Assembly (NCBI GenBank): GCA_030407005.1
Contig: JAUDYN010000002.1
Span: 3,534,001 to 3,598,000, forward strand
Reading direction: 5' to 3'
DNA from: Desarmillaria ectypa
Taxonomy: Eukaryota; Basidiomycota; Agaricomycetes; Agaricales; Physalacriaceae
Length of the DNA stretch: 64,000 bases
This document shows positions 32,842 through 43,926 of the stretch, one piece after another. The notes under the pieces were generated by a model. The model was not told the origin of the DNA. It made no database searches and was given only the letters and a program-made list of their open reading frames with translations. Every line of letters begins with the position of its first letter. The stretch's first letter is position 1. The translations under genes were made by a program, and so were the position numbers.

Positions 32842-35116
32842 TCATTGACCTATTTCAGGCCCAACACTTTCCCAAAACCTAAGAAATGTGTGAGAAAGAT
32901 CAAGGAATGGAGTAAGTGCACTCACGAGCATCGATCAAGCAGATCTTCCGCCGTGGTAAAAGGCAATATCGCAGGATCGCCGGTCTCTGTTCTGTTGAAA
33001 CGCATTTCTACTCGACCACCTTGCTGAAATGAAAAGGGTTGCCAGGTAGGTGTAATAGTCGGCTCGAATGTCTCGTTTGGATCCAGAGACATGACAAAGG
33101 CGAGGAAGGACTCGGCGAATGCTTTATCGAAGTCGGTGTTGTTGTAGACGGGAACAATGATTGCACTTAGACTGAAGAATGAATGAGAACACTGCTAAAG
33201 GTGTTGTGTCAATAAACGTACGATGGAAAGTAATAGGGAAGGTCGCTCCCGTGGCTGCCAGGTGGGATTGCGAATTGACCCTAAATATCCGACACTGAAT
33301 ATCGCGGCATTCAGATAAGTAGTGGCTGAGCTTGCCTTGTATGCTTTTCCTTTGAAACCACGAAGCAAGAAATAAGGGGGGCAAACGAATATGGCTGCCG
33401 CAAGGTGAGTCAGAAAACGGCGTTGATTATACAGGTAACACACATACACTCTCCCAATATAGTGGCGGCCTGCTCGATTGGAGTTCCAAGACTGGAATAC
33501 TTTGCAACGGCAACAGCGCGATTCTGATCGCTCAGGTTCGGAAATAGTTGTGTGAGATATTCAGGAACCTGAATGGTGCCTGGATTACTCGAGTCGACGA
33601 ATATCCCCCCTTCATCTGAGTTTGTAATAGACATGAGAACCTCCTTCGAAAATGATTAGATATCAATCGAACACAAAAAAGGGTGCCAACTTACGCCGTT
33701 GAGTTTTCCGTCACGCATAGCTGCTGTTGGCCTTTGCTTTATGAAATCGCCATCAACAACTGGCACAAATACGAACGTGCCATAAGACCCGCTGGAACAA
33801 ACGTCAATATTGATCTGTTCAAGGATATCTACATCGGCATTTCTCAGGCATGTCAGCGAATTTGCCGCAGAGGTACAGCTTGCATAAAAATTTAGAGATC
33901 AATTTCACGGACTACAATTTGGAGCACTTACTTTGTCCTTGATACCACGGTGTTGTATAGAAACTAGAACATACATATCAGCACCTCGCATAGTTCCAAC
34001 TGAGAGATACCGAACCTCCGGAATGACATCGTTATACGCATACTGGGAAGGGGTATAAGTGGAGCTTGTTATTGCAGCTCTGAACAAAGGCGGGAAAGTC
34101 CGTCCATCATTGGCAATGACTTGCTGAAGAACAGAGCCAGCACCTACAACACGATTAAGTTGGGAAACGACAGTTTATAGATTACGTGGAATTCTCACCA
34201 CCAGATTCGCCCCAGATGGTGACTCGACTTGGATCCCCACCGAACTTGGCGATCTTATGATAGGTGAGTCCGACAGTAAAACAAACGAAGACAAATGCGC
34301 ACGTGTGTCTGGACCCATTGGAGCGCAAATTGCTGATCCACTGCCTCAGAAATATCAGCGTGAGCCCAATGGCAGAGACGCAGAACTTACGAAGTCCAGC
34401 ATTTAATGTCCCATGTGCTTTCACCGACTCTCCGGCCAGGAATCCAAATAAGCCTAAACGATATTGGATAACCACGACGATGACTCCGCCGTCAGCTTCA
34501 TGGATTAGGTCGTTCCCAGAGTATACACTGGCGCTGCCGAAATAGTAACTGTAATCCGGGTCAGATAGACCCCCCGACAATGAACAAAGCACCATACCCT
34601 CCTCCATGTATCCATACCACGACAGGTAAGTTTTTGCGAGGGTCGAGCTGCCCGGGAACATGCACGCTGAGAACTGATAAATAACAGCTATAATAGACAT
34701 CAGAACATGTCTATGACTCACTTCAAGAAGAGACAATCTTCAGAATTTGGAACAGCAGAGCTGTCCCTTTTGTTGACAGGAAAAGGATTGCTCGAAGCTA
34801 TGCCCTGATAGCATTCGGAGGGTTCTGCAGTAGCGTTCTGTATGCCCGCAACGAAGTCCGGTGTTTGGGGCGCTTGCCACCTCAAAGAGCCTAAACAGAG
34901 GTAACCTGGGATAGTCGCTACACAAGCAGAGCCCTCAAATCACGTACCAGTAGGGGGCGCCGCGAGTCGTATCCCAAGAAATTGAGTGTTGTTAGATCCA
35001 GAGGGATCCAATGATCCTCGATATCTGGCGTATCCAAGGTCAACGACCGGAGTCGAATGTGCTCCACAGGGTTGGAGAACTGAGGTAAGCATGAGGAAAA
35101 TAGCCGGAAATAGCAT
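32842..35116 (-). CDS. Secreted type-B carboxylesterase/lipase
   Basis: A minus-strand gene with many introns encoding about 540 residues of the alpha/beta-hydrolase carboxylesterase type B family. A signal peptide is clear (MLFPAIFLMLTSVLQPCGA). Then come FLGIRLAAPPTG, SEDCLFLNV across an intron, and VIVVVIQYRLGLFGFLAG. The catalytic Ser is in TIWGESGGAGS, which is split by an intron after GESGG. The acidic member is the Glu in SITNSDEGGIFV, and the His is in AIPPGSHGSDLPYYFPS. So the Ser-Glu-His triad is complete. The C-terminus is LLDRCSFWESVGPEIGQ, with the stop at 32842-32844. Fungal relatives hydrolyse esters of lipids, sterols or aromatic compounds outside the cell. The substrate here is not known. 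A TATA box on the minus strand is at 35163-35169. Confidence 0.88.
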
Positions 35117-35162
35117 TATGGTGGTAGTTGGGACGATGAGGTGTTCTGTGCTAGTATTTGAC

Positions 35163-35169
35163 TATATAT
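35163..35169 (-). promoter_or_regulatory. TATA box of the carboxylesterase gene
   Basis: The minus strand reads ATATATA, 47 bases before the ATG at 35116. Together with the signal peptide right after the ATG this supports the chosen start. Confidence 0.5.
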
Positions 35170-36759
35170 GCAGAGCAGATCCCAGAGCGATAAGTCATGC
35201 TGTCTGCATACTGACAAGGATCTTTGAAGCCTCTGTCATTCTCGGTCCAAAGTAGGAGTTCTAGCTATTCATATAAGCCCTTGGCAGATATATGTTGTAG
35301 GTAAAACTCTACAGCTTCACCACAGCCTCTGATCTAGTGTTCCCGCGACTCAGCTAGACTAGAGGTCTCCGGTGTGGGCCATTGCTGCACATGGGAGGTC
35401 CGAGTCCTGTGTCTTTGATGAGTACAACCAGCACATCCTGTTCGAAAAAGACTCGCCCGGTGGGAGCCTTCGGCCGCCACCAGCTCACATTTTCTCACTC
35501 AGCCTTATATTTACAAAAACCATATCCAAGTTAGTTTCAAACATATCTAGACAAGCAAAACTTTGGCAAAGACTGGCATGAGAATAATAGGGCTTCTAAG
35601 AGTATAGCATAACTAATCCAGCAATGGACATGCATATAATTCAGGGTGAGACAAGGACCATCAAGTGTGCGAAGCAAAGCCAGGCAGAGATCACTGTAGA
35701 CTCGGCAACAGCAGCCAGGAAAAGTTCACACGAGTAAGCGAAGGTAGGTAAGCTCGGCAATGGCCGTCACGAATAGAATTACTAGTTCCAAAAAGGAAAT
35801 GGTTGAATCGTTGTCACGTCAACTAGCAAGTTGAAACTGGATTGCTTTTCGCTACTGTTAAGCTTTCAGTCAAGCAGACCACTAACACCAACTCAAAATC
35901 TACGTTTTTTCTTGAGACTGCTTGCCCTGGACTATGGTGCCTGAACTGGGGAACCGATACTGGCTCTGAGTCGCTCTTTGCAGTACTAAGTCAAGTCGTC
36001 CGCTTTGTACCGAAACCGGCCTTTCGAGAGTGATTAGCTGCTCACGAACTCTTATCATCTTGTTCACTTGGCCCGGCGGTCTTTTTGTCCAAAAGTCGGT
36101 CAAGACAAGCTTATCTACTGACATCTTTGTTTTCTCATCTGGTCACTGCCCCGTATCATCTTGTTCACCTGTCTGCGCTCTACACGCTGGCTTCACTGTA
36201 GAGAACTTTTTGTTTCTCGTTTCTGCATCTGACCTTGAGTACAGCCATGACTTGTTTACTTTCAGGATACTGAGATGTCGTAGGGTTTGTTGGGTTTGCG
36301 GCGCATAATGGGGATTTATTCGATCGCAGCAAAGCACAGAGGTTGAAGTATATCAACCTGCATCTGGAAGTTGCGATAGTGATTAGGCTTGCAAATTGCT
36401 GCTGGCGTCTCTACCCTAGCTTGTGATCATGAATTCGAGTACTTTTACAGCAGCTTACTGGCGCTTGCTTTAGGATTGGGCTGGTGTGGGATATCTTTGC
36501 CAACAAATGGCTTCATCCAAAAAGCACAAGTCGAAGCTTTCATGGTTCGCTACCAAGCTGGAAAGGGCAAAACAAGGTCACATGTTTTTCGCGATGGCGG
36601 GCAAACTTGTGTAAATTATGTCTTTGCTCTATATAACTCTCAGCTCTGCCACATTTTAACCTTACAACACCACTGCAACCTGCATTCATTGTACTTATCG
36701 CCAGACTTTTGTTGCGCACTCGCAGTCTTTTATTCATTATCTCCTCTCTTACTGTCTCC
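35170..36759. other. Gap between divergent genes
   Basis: About 1.6 kb between the carboxylesterase (minus) and the Gln-rich protein gene (plus). Short frames only. Two similar stretches (TATCATCTTGTTCAC at about 36045-36065 and 36153-36170) may be a local duplication. The last 60 bases before 36760 are CT-rich and fit a core promoter. Confidence 0.4.
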
Positions 36760-39117
36760 ATGTCGGGTCCACCGCCTCCGCAGATACCTCAGGACGGCCA
36801 CACAGCTCTCCACCACCTACCACATCCAGTGAACGCGAATGACGCGCCTTTTCAACAGTACCAATTCCAGACCGATGCTCCCCAGCCTTACTATACCCAG
36901 CAGCAAAGCAGCAGACACTACACGGATGATCAGTGGAGTTCTCCTTACGTTCATTACCCCCAATTCGATACTCCTTCGAACGCGCACCAACAGTTATTAC
37001 AGACCGCTACTACTGCAGTGGACCCCCGATACGCCGCACCCACTCACTTCCGAACTCCTCAATACATTTCCCAACCACAGCAGTCTATGCAGCCATACCC
37101 CGCCTACGGATTTCAAGGCCAACTTCCACAATCCAATTGGCAAGGCCCACCTTATTCTCAGCAGCAAATGTCCCACCCTGGCATCCCCCAGATGGACAAT
37201 GCTCCTCCCAACTTCCCTTATAGGGTGCCCCAGCAGTTCCTTGGTGCGTCCGATTACGCGATGGTACCTGGCGGCGATACTTCGACCGAGGCGAGGATTG
37301 GCAGACAGGATCTGTATGGTGGTCTCTCGGCTAAGGCCGCTGGTAAACGAAAGGCCGTCGACGACGACGACGACGACGACGACAGCAGGTTCGGCGAACC
37401 GTCTTCGCAGACAGTGAAGCGCGCCAGGTACAATGCGGGTAATCAACAAATGTACATGCCTCCGCCGCCTGTCCCCTACCCTGGATTCAACGCGACTGGT
37501 GTACGTATCTGGTGCTTTTCAAAGTATTCTGTTTTATGTCTTTCCTAGCGTACGCGCATGACATCCGCCGCCGCCGGGCTATCCGGTGGTCAATCATTTA
37601 TGGTTAGCTTTTGACGCTCATTTTTGTCATCACCACTCATTGTATTTTAGATGACGGGGATGCAATTCAATGCAGGGGACCAGTTCGAAGCATCAGGAGC
37701 GCAGTCCAGCCAATATATGTAAGATGTCATGCGCTGTATTGTTGTACCCATCTGATCATCGACTGGACAGGTCCTTGCCTCAAAATAGAGGCAGCACTTC
37801 GTTTTCACAGGTTCCGCAGGGCTACTATAACCAAAATGGTGCACTCCCTCAAGCCTGGAATGTGGTAAGCTTCGTTCTGCTCCTGACTTTGCTGACACTC
37901 ATTCGTCGTTTCCAGCCTTATGGAACGAATGGTTCATCGCAAATAGTGCACCCGTATTCTCAAGACCCGTAAGTTTTCTTTCTAATTAAATTTCCAACTA
38001 GGTCCTCATTAGCAATATCAGGTCAGTCGTTGATCGATACAGAGATCGAGGACAACACAAGCTGGCATTCAACAATAGGCCAACGGGTTCTATGACAGCG
38101 AGGTTGTTGTGGAGACAATCTCTCCTTAAATATGTACACAGAGCTGGCGGCAAAATGAACCCTTACCACAGATGGTTCATTGCCAACGGATCGGAGATCA
38201 TGCTTCTCGTGAGTTTACACACACAACGCCCAGGCGCCTTATATTCCACTGGCGCTGTGTCCACTCACGTTCCCTCCTTCACATTGAGAGAGGTCCTCAA
38301 CGAAGATGAGAAGAGGGTTGTTTATCGCCGGGTACTTACCATTTTGGCAACGGTGCTCGCCAAGCATGAGAGGACCGTCGCTTCAAATCACTCCATGGGA
38401 GGGGTGTCGTATATGCAGAACGGCTCGAACGGCTTCCAGCGATCGGCGGACAACTTTGCCGGGCCTTCTAGACATTCCCTTCCTACTCCTGCGCGCACTC
38501 CGGTTCAGCCAGATGCCGCGATACATGCGCCGGCTCCGGCTCCGGTCATTACAGCTGAAAACACGGGTACGGTTGGCACTCTACCCGTCAACAACGCTTC
38601 GCCGACTCCTCTTGCGCAGCCTGAAAGCCCGGGGATTCGAAACGAAGACTCAGGCGAAGATGGGCCTGAGCTTCCTCCATGTCCCACTTCCCCCATCGAT
38701 CGTCCCCCCACTCCACTCGTAGATGAAAATCCGGCTGACACCGCGGACAACCAGGTGAAAACGGAGGAGCAAAAAAGTGGCGGCACTTCGGAGAGGCCTC
38801 ATAGTGCCGTGATCACGGACATGCCATGGTTTAAGGAACATTTTGCATCGGTGCATCAAGAGCAGCGAGTAGCGTCCACTTCGACGACTTCCGCGGGAGA
38901 TCACTGTACCACTGACGATGATGGAGCGGCCGACGACTTGGAATATGACTGCGTCTTCAACGAGTTTATGGTAAACGACGAGGACGAGGACGAGAATGCT
39001 GATGATAAATGTCTGTTTGGGTCGCCGTTGTTGTCGCAGAAGGATGCAGATGAAGATGGGTCGTCATCGTTGCCAAAGGAGGATGCCGATGATGCAGAAT
39101 TTAAGGGTTTAAGTTGA
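36760..39117 (+). CDS. Unrecognised Gln/Pro-rich, nuclear-looking protein
   Basis: About six exons encode some 650 residues. The N-terminal 220 residues are rich in Gln, Pro and Tyr, followed by a basic stretch and a run of eight Asp (GKRKAVDDDDDDDD, codons at 37360-37383) and SQTVKRARY, a likely bipartite nuclear signal. After several short exons, an ordered part appears: GSMTARLLWRQSLLKYVHRA, then GKMNPYHRWFIANGSEIMLL and VLNEDEKRVVYRRVLTILAT. The tail is Pro/Thr-rich and ends acidic (NDEDEDENADDKCLFGSPLL). I recognise no domain. A gtgagt at 38210 sits inside the open frame and could be a further intron. The composition suggests a transcription or chromatin role, which is inference only. 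The stop is TGA at 39115-39117. Confidence 0.7.
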
Positions 39118-39501
39118 TTTATCCAAAGTTATGTTGCTATCGTATCATTTTGTTGTTACATATCTGTTATCTCTATTCAGTGTCCGCTAATATATGCCAT
39201 ATAATAACGTGTGTCTTGTTCGAATGACCAGCACGTTCATACAGCAACTGAATCTCGGAACTGAACGGTGCAGTGAAACAAGGATACTTGAAGTTCAAGG
39301 TATCGCCATCATAGGATCACATCCATCGCTCTTGTGGTTCCATGGCTTCATCTCTTGCCTTTTTTCTTTGTGGTATGGGCTTATATATGTGGCTCTAATC
39401 TCCATCAATTGCTTTTCAAACAGAGTTGTATTACTGCGAACAAATGTCCTGATACATTTAAAGTTTGCATGTCATATAACAGCTATTTCCTACCATGTTA
39501 T
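39118..39501. other. Gap before the tRNA gene
   Basis: The 3' end of the preceding gene and the upstream flank of the tRNA are here. The sequence is AT-rich with short frames and no recognised feature. Confidence 0.4.
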
Positions 39502-39599
39502 GGGGGAATAGCTCAGCTGGGAGAGCAGTAGACTGAAGTCAATTTCCTGATTAGGAAATTGTATTCTAAAGGTCCCCGGTTCGATCCCGGGTTTCCCCA
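39502..39599 (+). tRNA. tRNA-Phe (GAA) with a 25-nt intron
   Basis: The acceptor arm GGGGGAA pairs with TTTCCCC, the D arm is GCTC/GAGC, the anticodon GAA is at 39535-39537, and the T arm is CCCGG-TTCGATC-CCGGG. The box sequences TAGCTCAGCTGG and GGTTCGATCC are the internal promoter. An intron follows position 37 (39539-39563) and contains a perfect hairpin, AATTTCC/GGAAATT. Removing it leaves a normal 73-nt tRNA. The first pair of the anticodon stem (27-43) reads G-A and is a mismatch. Confidence 0.95.
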
Positions 39600-39695
39600 C
39601 ATATTTTGCTTCCAGTCGTTATTTTTTGTTTGTGCAATGCGTTAAAAAACAAGCGAAAGACTGAAGAAAATAGGGAGAAGAGCCGTGACGAATTG

Positions 39696-39722
39696 TGACT
39701 GATCAGTCATGGACGTGACTCA
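39696..39722. promoter_or_regulatory. TGAC palindrome and Gcn4/AP-1-like site upstream of IVD
   Basis: A perfect 14-base palindrome TGACTGATCAGTCA (39696-39709) is followed by TGACTCA (39716-39722), the exact consensus for Gcn4/CPC-1-type bZIP factors. It ends 58 bases before the ATG of an amino-acid breakdown gene. Binding is inferred, not shown. Confidence 0.5.
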
Positions 39723-39780
39723 CAATGGCATCATCGTCACGCTCTCCCCTTAGTGCGGGGTAAACGATTTGCACTTGAAC

Positions 39781-41691
39781 ATGGTTGTCCTTTCGCTAAA
39801 ATCTCTTCTCTCATGGCCTGCCCGTCGGGTTATTTGGCCTGCTGGCGCACGTATTTCAAGACGATTCGTATCCTCATACTACAACACGGATGTAGCTGGC
39901 TTGAGCGATGACGAGGCAGAGGTGCGCTGTGATTTGTATCTTTGATGTAACCGGAACACATACCTTCTTTAGTTCAGGTCTGCTGTAACTGAATTCGCAC
40001 AGAAAGAAATTGCCCCGCGTGCTGCAGAAATTGATAAATCCAATAAGTTTCCTATCGTACGATGCACTTGTATGGAACTTGAATTCCAACTGATCTGTGG
40101 TCCAGGAACTATTCCCTGCTCTCGGATCTATGGGACTTCTTGGTATCACGGTCACACCACAGTACTCTGGTCTTGGACTGGGATATATGCACCATCTCCT
40201 GGCTATGGAGGCGTTATCCGAGGCTTCCGGCAGCGTTGCTCTGTCCTACGGTGCTCATTCTAACCTCTGTGTAAACCAGATTCATCGGTGGGGAACAGAC
40301 GCGCAAAAGGTCAGTATTCTACTTGCAAATTTGCCTTAATTGACCGTTTCTCTAGGAGAAATATCTTCCGGACTTGATCACAGGCGTAAAGGTTGGTTCC
40401 TTGGCGATGAGCGAGACAGGTAGTGGAAGCGATGTTGTCAGCATGCGACTCAAAGCGGAGAAAGTGTCTGGAGGGTACAAACTGAATGGCAATAAGTTTT
40501 GGTCAGTTTCTATGAGTCAATTCAACGCTCTGGACTGTAACGATGTCTAGGATCACCAACGGTCCTGTTGCATCCACTTTTGTTGTCTATGCCAAGTCTG
40601 TCCCTCTCGATGATCCTAATCCCTCAAAGGGAATTACTGCCTTTATTGTTGAGCGTAACTCTGAAGGTTTCTCTACTGGCGAGAAACTAGACAAGTTTGG
40701 AATGAGAGGGAGCGACACCTGTGAACTAATTTTCGAGAACTGTTTTGTACCAGAAGGTTGGTAGGTGCCTATTTGTGCGCTCCGACTTTTAATTTACCAT
40801 GCTGCGCAGAAAACGTGCTCGGGGAGGTCAACAGGGGCGCCAAAGTCTTGATGTCGGGCCTGGACCTCGAGAGGCTTGTCTTGAGTGGAGGGCCACTTGG
40901 GTCTGTACCAACTGCCTGGCCCCCGCTCTGAACTCAACTCTACTACAGTCTCATGCAGGCCGCATTCGACTACGCAGTCGAGTATGTTCATGAGCGGAAG
41001 CAATTTGGGCAACCTATAGGAGAGTTTCAGCTAATGCAAGGCAGGGTCTATTTCATTTGTTTCTGGTATTCAATTGATATTCTTCGTTCCCAGGAAAGAT
41101 AGCAGACATGTATACTAAACTCAATGCTAGCCGGGCCTATGTCTATGCCGTGGCAAAGGCATGCGACGCTGGAAAGGTCAGCAGATCGGTAAGTACTAAG
41201 ACCTGCTGAATGTTCTGCCCCGAAAATTTCGCACGTCTTCGATGGCAGTTGCACATGCCGTTGCATGCTCTTCATCTTGCACACTGAATTGAGCAATCGG
41301 TTTCAATCCATCCGGAGGCTCCTATGATAGCTCTCGTGGATGCCCCCTTTTCTAGAGCTAGAACGTTTTTCCACCACATCTGACTTAATATTTTCTATAG
41401 GACTGTGCCGGAGCTATTCTGTACTCTACTGAGAAGGCCGTTGAAGTTGCGCTCGAGGGCATGCAGTGTCTTGGTGGGAACGGTTATGTCAATGGTGTGT
41501 ACCTCTGCGTGCGACAATCGCAGTCTCGCCCTGATCGTACAGGCACTTGATTGACAAATCCTTTAGATTACCCTATGGGACGGATTCTACGTGATTCGAG
41601 ACTTTACACTGTTGGCGCCGGTACCCAGGAAATCCGACGCATGCTCATAGGCCGGGAATTCAATGCTCAGTTCGCCAAGTCGAGGTCTTAG
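39781..41691 (+). CDS. IVD: Isovaleryl-CoA dehydrogenase, mitochondrial
   Basis: A gene with many introns encoding about 425 residues of the acyl-CoA dehydrogenase family. The N-terminus is a basic mitochondrial presequence ([20 protein letters not shown]). Family signatures are [121 protein letters not shown] and [15 protein letters not shown]. The Glu in [13 protein letters not shown] is at the position of the catalytic base specific to isovaleryl-CoA dehydrogenases. The enzyme uses FAD to oxidise isovaleryl-CoA to 3-methylcrotonyl-CoA in leucine breakdown and passes electrons to ETF. The start at 39781 precedes the presequence, and the stop is TAG at 41689-41691. A Gcn4-like site lies just upstream. 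Confidence 0.92.
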
Positions 41692-41871
41692 TTTTTTCTC
41701 CCTTCTCCGAGTGGTCGGATGCATTGTTAGTGGACGTAGGCGGACGTGTACAACATTATCATGAGAAATATCCCGTTTGCGATCTTTGATCAGCTCAAAA
41801 TTGTCAAAAAATAGGATAACTTCAAAAATTAGGGGTAATTTTGCTACGGACTACTTTTCGTTGTTACTACC

Positions 41872-42951
41872 ATGACCTCCACCTCTGCCGACGATTTTTT
41901 CAGCTCTCCAGCCAGTTTTTCTTTCGCAAACACCTCCACGCGCCAGCGGACACAGCAAGCTTGCGATAAGTGTAGGGAACGGAAAACCAAGGTCAATCGA
42001 TTGCTCTAAATTGGGCTTGTGATCATCTAACCCTTGATGTTGTAGTGTTCCGGCGAAAAGCCGGTCTGCAAACGTTGCACCACCCGCGGCCTGATCTGCC
42101 AGTACACGAGCAGGGAAACTCGTGCACGTGGAAACGTGTCTACTCCAAAACTACGGAGCGCAGTGTCTAGCATTGATTTGCGTGGTTCCAAGATACACCA
42201 GGAGAAGCAGAGAGAAAGGGAATATCACCACTTTCTACGACAGCAGAGTCACAATCTGATCTCCTACGATCTTTCGGCGCCTCCTTCCGTGCAGTTCCCT
42301 CCACAACCATTCCAGCTTACGAGCCAGCCACTTCAACAATATGCCCCATACCAGTCCCATTCCCAGCCAGCTTCTCTGTCCGGTTCACCAGTAATTGATT
42401 CTTTCCCACAATCGCAGCTTCAGCTACCTCCCCTTCCGCCGTATTCCAACGGCAGTCAGCCTTTGGACTCGCTGCAAATCAGCAATGGTCAGTGTCATTC
42501 CATTCGGAGGGCTCAAAGCCAGTCTTCACTTCCCTATAACGTCGAGGAACCGCCACATCCTTCGCAGGTATTCTCACGATATGGATACTATCAGCCACCA
42601 GGCTCAATCATGCTGCCTCAGCATCACCACAATCACCACCGCAGCCTGGATGCTATCTATAACACCTCTCAGCTCATGCCTACATACGGCTTCCAAAACC
42701 TAAGTCTCGGCGATGCATACCCGCCACAGCTTGCCCTCGCCACGTCCGGCTCCTCTTCATCGTCTTTCTCTGGGTCGACGGATACATCACCGATGTCAAC
42801 CTGCGAATCAGATCACGGTTCGACGCCTTTGACACCGTCACCGATGATACACACGCCGACGCCGTTAGCATTCCAGAATGTGCGGCTGTTGGAGGAGAGG
42901 AAGTTCATGGAGCTGGAGACTGTGAAGATAGAGGAAGAGCCACGGTGGTGA
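41872..42951 (+). CDS. Zn2Cys6 binuclear-cluster transcription factor
   Basis: Two exons encode about 340 residues. The DNA-binding cluster is near the N-terminus: ACDKCRERKTK, then an intron, then CSGEKPVCKRCTTRGLICQY, giving the full C-x2-C-x6-C-x6-C-x2-C-x6-C pattern. A basic Lys/Arg region (HQEKQREREYHHF) follows, which may extend the DNA-binding part. The rest is Gln/Pro/Ser-rich (SAPPSVQFPPQPFQLTSQPL), typical of an activation region, and ends EERKFMELETVKIEEEPRW. No fungal-specific middle homology domain is seen, so this is a short member. The target genes are unknown. It starts only 180 bases after the isovaleryl-CoA dehydrogenase stop on the same strand. No functional link is implied. 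The stop is TGA at 42949-42951. Confidence 0.85.
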
Positions 42952-43926
42952 CCAGGGTAGGGCGGGTCGGGTTTGAATAGAGCTGGAATCATTCAGTGTT
43001 CGGGATATAGGTAGGGATGCATAGATTAGAACTTTATAATTCGACAAACAAGCTACTAACGTTACTGTATTACATCGATACTTTATTGACTTTATCAGCG
43101 ACTGAAGCTATGATTGGGAGGTAACAGGAAAGAATTACAGTGAGACCTACAGAGATTTCACTGGTTTTCTGGCGGTAGAACGGGTGAAGCAGGGATTACA
43201 GAAAGCGGACTTCCTCAACAGCATTCAACTACAAAAATATAATTTTCTGCAGCCCCGCAGAGGGTCTTCTTTGTCTTGTAGCGAATTTTCGGGCCATCCA
43301 TTATTAAGTTGTTACTATTTTTGTATCCTTTTGCCACGAAGTGGTAATTACAAGAGCAACAGGAGCTTGCTTGCGAGTGACGGATTCGACGCTTGTTTGG
43401 GCCACTCAGCAGTTGCGTGAAGGAAAAAGTAGAAATTTGACTCATATTTTGGGGAAGTCGAATACAGAAGTGATGGCATCTCATACAAAATATACTCAGG
43501 CTAATTAACAGTAATCTACTGGTACGAGATTCGTAAGCTTTGCATAGAATGTTGCTTGTCATCTGGGCCACCAGGACACCGCCAGAAATGGGAGAACAGG
43601 GAGGTGCGGAAAGCTCAGTCGATCATACGGGAGGTCGAGGGAAGGCGGAAGAAGACAGAGGAAAGGATGCCGTTGCGGCATGTGTTGAGTTTATAATTCC
43701 CCCGCAGGTCACCCAGAAGTAAATAAGTATCGCAGTACTCGGATGCATAATATTTGAGTATCCTACGCACAACCACACATGCTCAGAGCCCAGCGCTCAG
43801 TAATCAGTAGGAAAAAAGGTTCTTGCTCTTTCCTGAACCGAATATCGATAGCTTCAACCTAAAAACTTCGAAGATCAGTCGTATGGTCCTTTGCTTACCC
43901 GGGAAGACTCACTCATCGTATTTAAA
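42952..43926. other. Convergent 3' gap
   Basis: The Zn2Cys6 gene (plus) and the next gene (minus) end towards each other. A frame at 43540-43722 lacks motifs. No tRNA, repeat or transposon feature was found. Confidence 0.45.
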
